A DNA stretch of 7,338 nt, taken from NCBI GenBank assembly GCA_018268695.1, contig JAFDWD010000361.1, positions 1 through 7,338 of the forward strand, read 5' to 3'. The notes beneath the pieces are model-generated. The model was given only the letters and a program-made list of their open reading frames with translations. It did not search any database and was not told the DNA's origin. Origin of the DNA: Actinomycetota bacterium. GTDB lineage: Bacteria > Actinomycetota > Thermoleophilia > Solirubrobacterales > 70-9. Of the stretch, positions 4,998-7,338 are shown one piece after another. A program made the translations under genes and the position numbers. Position 1 is the first letter of the stretch; each line of letters begins with the position of its first letter.

Positions 4998-5390
4998 ATG
5001 AAGTTCATGCTGCTGCAGTACTACGGCGGGAGCGAGTGCCCGGTGCCGATGACCGAGTGGAAGCCGGAGGAGGCGCAGGCCCACATCGACTTCCAGCTGG
5101 AGCTGAACGCCGAGCTGCGCGAGCGCGGCGAGCTGATCGAGGCGCAGGCGCTGACCGCCCCCGAACTGGCCAAGTTCGTCGTCTCCGACGGCGGCGCGCC
5201 GGTCGTCACCGACGGGCCTTTCCCGGAGGCGAAGGAGTTGCTGGCCGGCTATCGGATGATCGACGTCGAGTCGCCGGAGCGGGCGATCGAGATCGCCGCG
5301 CGTGGTTCGGCGGCGCCGGGGCCCGGAGGGGAGCCGATCGGCGACCGGATCGAGGTGCGCGAGGTGATGTGGAACAGCGAGGAGGGGTGA
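4998..5390 (+). CDS. DGPF-domain (YCII-related) protein paired with ECF42 sigma factor
   Basis: A 130-residue protein of the YCII/DGPF family (dimeric ferredoxin-like alpha+beta fold). It begins with the typical MKFMLLQYYGG strand, has a central helix (24-43) and the signature TDGPFPEAKELLAGY (71-85), and ends with a strand IEVREVMW (118-125). DGPF genes are the standard neighbours and targets of ECF42 sigma factors. Their biochemical activity is not established; enzymatic or sensing roles have been suggested. A strong ribosome site fixes ATG 4998. The stop TGA overlaps the sigma start as GTGA (5387-5390), linking the two in one operon. A probable ECF42 promoter precedes it. The Pro/Gly-rich stretch 106-114 near the C-terminus is a loop usual in this family. 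Confidence 0.9.
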   Translation: MKFMLLQYYGGSECPVPMTEWKPEEAQAHIDFQLELNAELRERGELIEAQALTAPELAKFVVSDGGAPVVTDGPFPEAKELLAGYRMIDVESPERAIEIAARGSAAPGPGGEPIGDRIEVREVMWNSEEG

Positions 5391-6613
5391 GCGGAGCCCC
5401 TCCCCGGCGCGGCGAGGTCGAGGATCTGCTGCGCGAGGCCGCGCCGCGGGTCCTCGCCGCCGTGGTGCGACGCTTCGGCGACTTCGCCGATTCCGAGGAC
5501 GCGGTGCAGGAGGCGATGATCGACGCGGCGCGCCAGTGGCCGACGCAGGGGACGCCGGAGAGCCCGACCGGGTGGCTGATCGCGGTCGCCTCGCGGCGCA
5601 TGACCGACCGGATCCGGGCCAACTCGGCGCGGCGGGCGCGCGAGGAGCGGCTGGCGATCGAACCCCGGCCCGGCCCGGCGGCGGAGGCCGACGACAGCCT
5701 GGCGCTGGTCTTCATGTGCTGTCGGCCGGAGCTGACCCCGGCCTCGGCGGTGGCGCTCACCCTGCGCGCGGTCGGCGGCCTCTCGACCGCGCAGATCGCC
5801 GCCGCCTTCCTGGTGCCGGAGAAGACGATGGGTCGGCGCATCGCCCGGGCCAAGCAGACGGTCGCCGCGGCCGCGGAGCCGTTCGGGCTGCCGGCCCCCT
5901 CCGAACGGGCGGCGCGGCTGCGCACCGTCCTCTCGGTCCTCTACCTGATCTTCAACGAGGGCTACGCGGCCAGCGAGGGCGCCGCGCTGGCACGGACCGA
6001 GCTCACCGGCGAGGCGATCCGCCTGACCCGAATCGCGCGCCTGGCGCTGCCGGACGAGCCGGAGGTGGGCGGCCTGCTGGCCTTGATGCTGCTGACCGAC
6101 GCGCGCCGCCCCGCCCGCGCCGACGCGCGCGGGGAACTGGTGCCGCTCGACGAGCAGGACCGCTCGCTCTGGGACGTGACGGCGATCGCCGAGGGGCAGC
6201 GGGTCCTGAACGAGGCGATCGCCGCGGGAGCGGTCGGGCCGTACCAGCTGCAGGCCGCGATCGCCGCCGTCCACGATCGCGCCGGGCGCGCCGAGGACAC
6301 CGACTGGAACGAGATCCTCGCTCTCTACGGGCTGCTCGAGCGGGTCGCGCCGGGACCGATGGTCTCGCTCAACCGGGCCGTCGCGATGGCGATGGCGGAA
6401 GGGCCGCGGGCCGGCCTCGAGCTGCTCGCCGAGGTCGAGCCGAGGCTCGAGGGGCACCATCGCGTGCACGCGGTCCGCGCCCATCTGCTGGAACTGGCCG
6501 GCGACCGTGACGATGCCCATGCCGAGTACGTGCGTGCCGCCGAGCTGACCGCGAGCCTTCCCGAGCAGCGCTACCTGACCAAGCGCGCGGCGCGACTCGC
6601 CACCGGCGCTTGA
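5387..6613 (+). CDS. RNA polymerase sigma factor, ECF42 group, with TPR-like C-terminal extension
   Basis: A 408-residue extracytoplasmic-function sigma factor. Region sigma-2 covers about residues 10-82 (FADSEDAVQEAMIDAARQW, GWLIAVASRRMTDRIR). Region sigma-4 covers about 105-165 (LTPASAVALTLRAVGGLSTA, FLVPEKTMGRRIARAK). The DUF6596-type region follows (VLYLIFNEGYAAS, 184-196; VPLDEQDRSLWD, 252-263), then a helical TPR-like tail (284-405: GPYQLQAAIAAVH, GPMVSLNRAVAMA, YVRAAELTAS). This layout and length define ECF42, whose C-terminal extension is reported to be needed for activity in place of a classical anti-sigma factor. GTG 5387 gives the GTGA overlap with the DGPF gene, and the protein then begins as relatives do. 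The GGAGG just before it is only 1 nt away, so initiation probably depends on translational coupling. Target genes are likely the DGPF gene itself and perhaps downstream genes. Confidence 0.92.
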   Translation: MSGAPPRRGEVEDLLREAAPRVLAAVVRRFGDFADSEDAVQEAMIDAARQWPTQGTPESPTGWLIAVASRRMTDRIRANSARRAREERLAIEPRPGPAAEADDSLALVFMCCRPELTPASAVALTLRAVGGLSTAQIAAAFLVPEKTMGRRIARAKQTVAAAAEPFGLPAPSERAARLRTVLSVLYLIFNEGYAASEGAALARTELTGEAIRLTRIARLALPDEPEVGGLLALMLLTDARRPARADARGELVPLDEQDRSLWDVTAIAEGQRVLNEAIAAGAVGPYQLQAAIAAVHDRAGRAEDTDWNEILALYGLLERVAPGPMVSLNRAVAMAMAEGPRAGLELLAEVEPRLEGHHRVHAVRAHLLELAGDRDDAHAEYVRAAELTASLPEQRYLTKRAARLATGA

Positions 6614-6647
6614 CGCGAGCCCCCCGCACCCTCAAGCTGGCTGGGCC

Positions 6648-7338
<691 letters not shown>

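Noticed and set aside
5249..6520. Minus-strand open frame (423 codons) opposite the sigma factor
   Set aside because: Antisense shadow of the ECF42 gene; the translation is low-complexity Arg/Gly/Asp-rich.

Overview
This is a GC-rich bacterial window with GTG/TTG starts, 4-bp gene overlaps and an apparently leaderless gene. The protein families (secretory LIP-type lipase, membrane-anchored L,D-transpeptidase, ECF42 sigma factor with a DGPF partner) point to a high-GC actinobacterium. Thermoleophilia/Solirubrobacterales is my best guess from the flavour of the proteins; nothing in the window proves it. No rRNA, tRNA, transposase, CRISPR array or phage gene is visible.

Layout. (1) 2-793 (+): 3' part of a secreted LIP-family lipase, cut by the window edge. 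(2) 794-1306: about 510 bp without a credible gene, but with a perfect 21-bp-arm hairpin (836-889), a 26-bp near-perfect palindrome (1053-1078) and smaller inverted repeats. (3) 1307-2983 (-): membrane-anchored L,D-transpeptidase with Ig-like, peptidoglycan-binding and YkuD domains. (4) 3053-3658 (-): winged-helix ArsR-like regulator. (5) 3659-3963: divergent control region with an array of TGGAA/TTCCA half-sites, a strong ribosome site, a possible 19-residue Thr-rich peptide gene (3831-3890) and a clear intrinsic terminator (3897-3933). (6) 3964-4919 (+): PaiB-like FMN-binding protein overlapping a short GNAT-fold protein (GTGA overlap). (7) 4926-6613 (+): an ECF42 unit: putative autoregulated promoter, DGPF/YCII protein, and a sigma factor with a long C-terminal extension, again coupled by GTGA. 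(8) 6648-7338 (+): 5' part of a histone-deacetylase/acetylpolyamine-amidohydrolase family gene, cut by the window edge.

How the parts may work together. The lipase and L,D-transpeptidase are export and cell-wall functions and look independent. The DGPF protein and sigma factor form a recognised ECF42 signalling pair. The PaiB-like protein, the small acetyltransferase and the HDAC-family hydrolase suggest a loose theme of amine acetylation and deacetylation, which is inference only. The least explained segment is 3659-3963, where a regulator gene faces a tiny peptide gene across a repeat-rich operator, with a terminator only 6 nt after the peptide stop. That is the best candidate here for an undescribed regulatory module.
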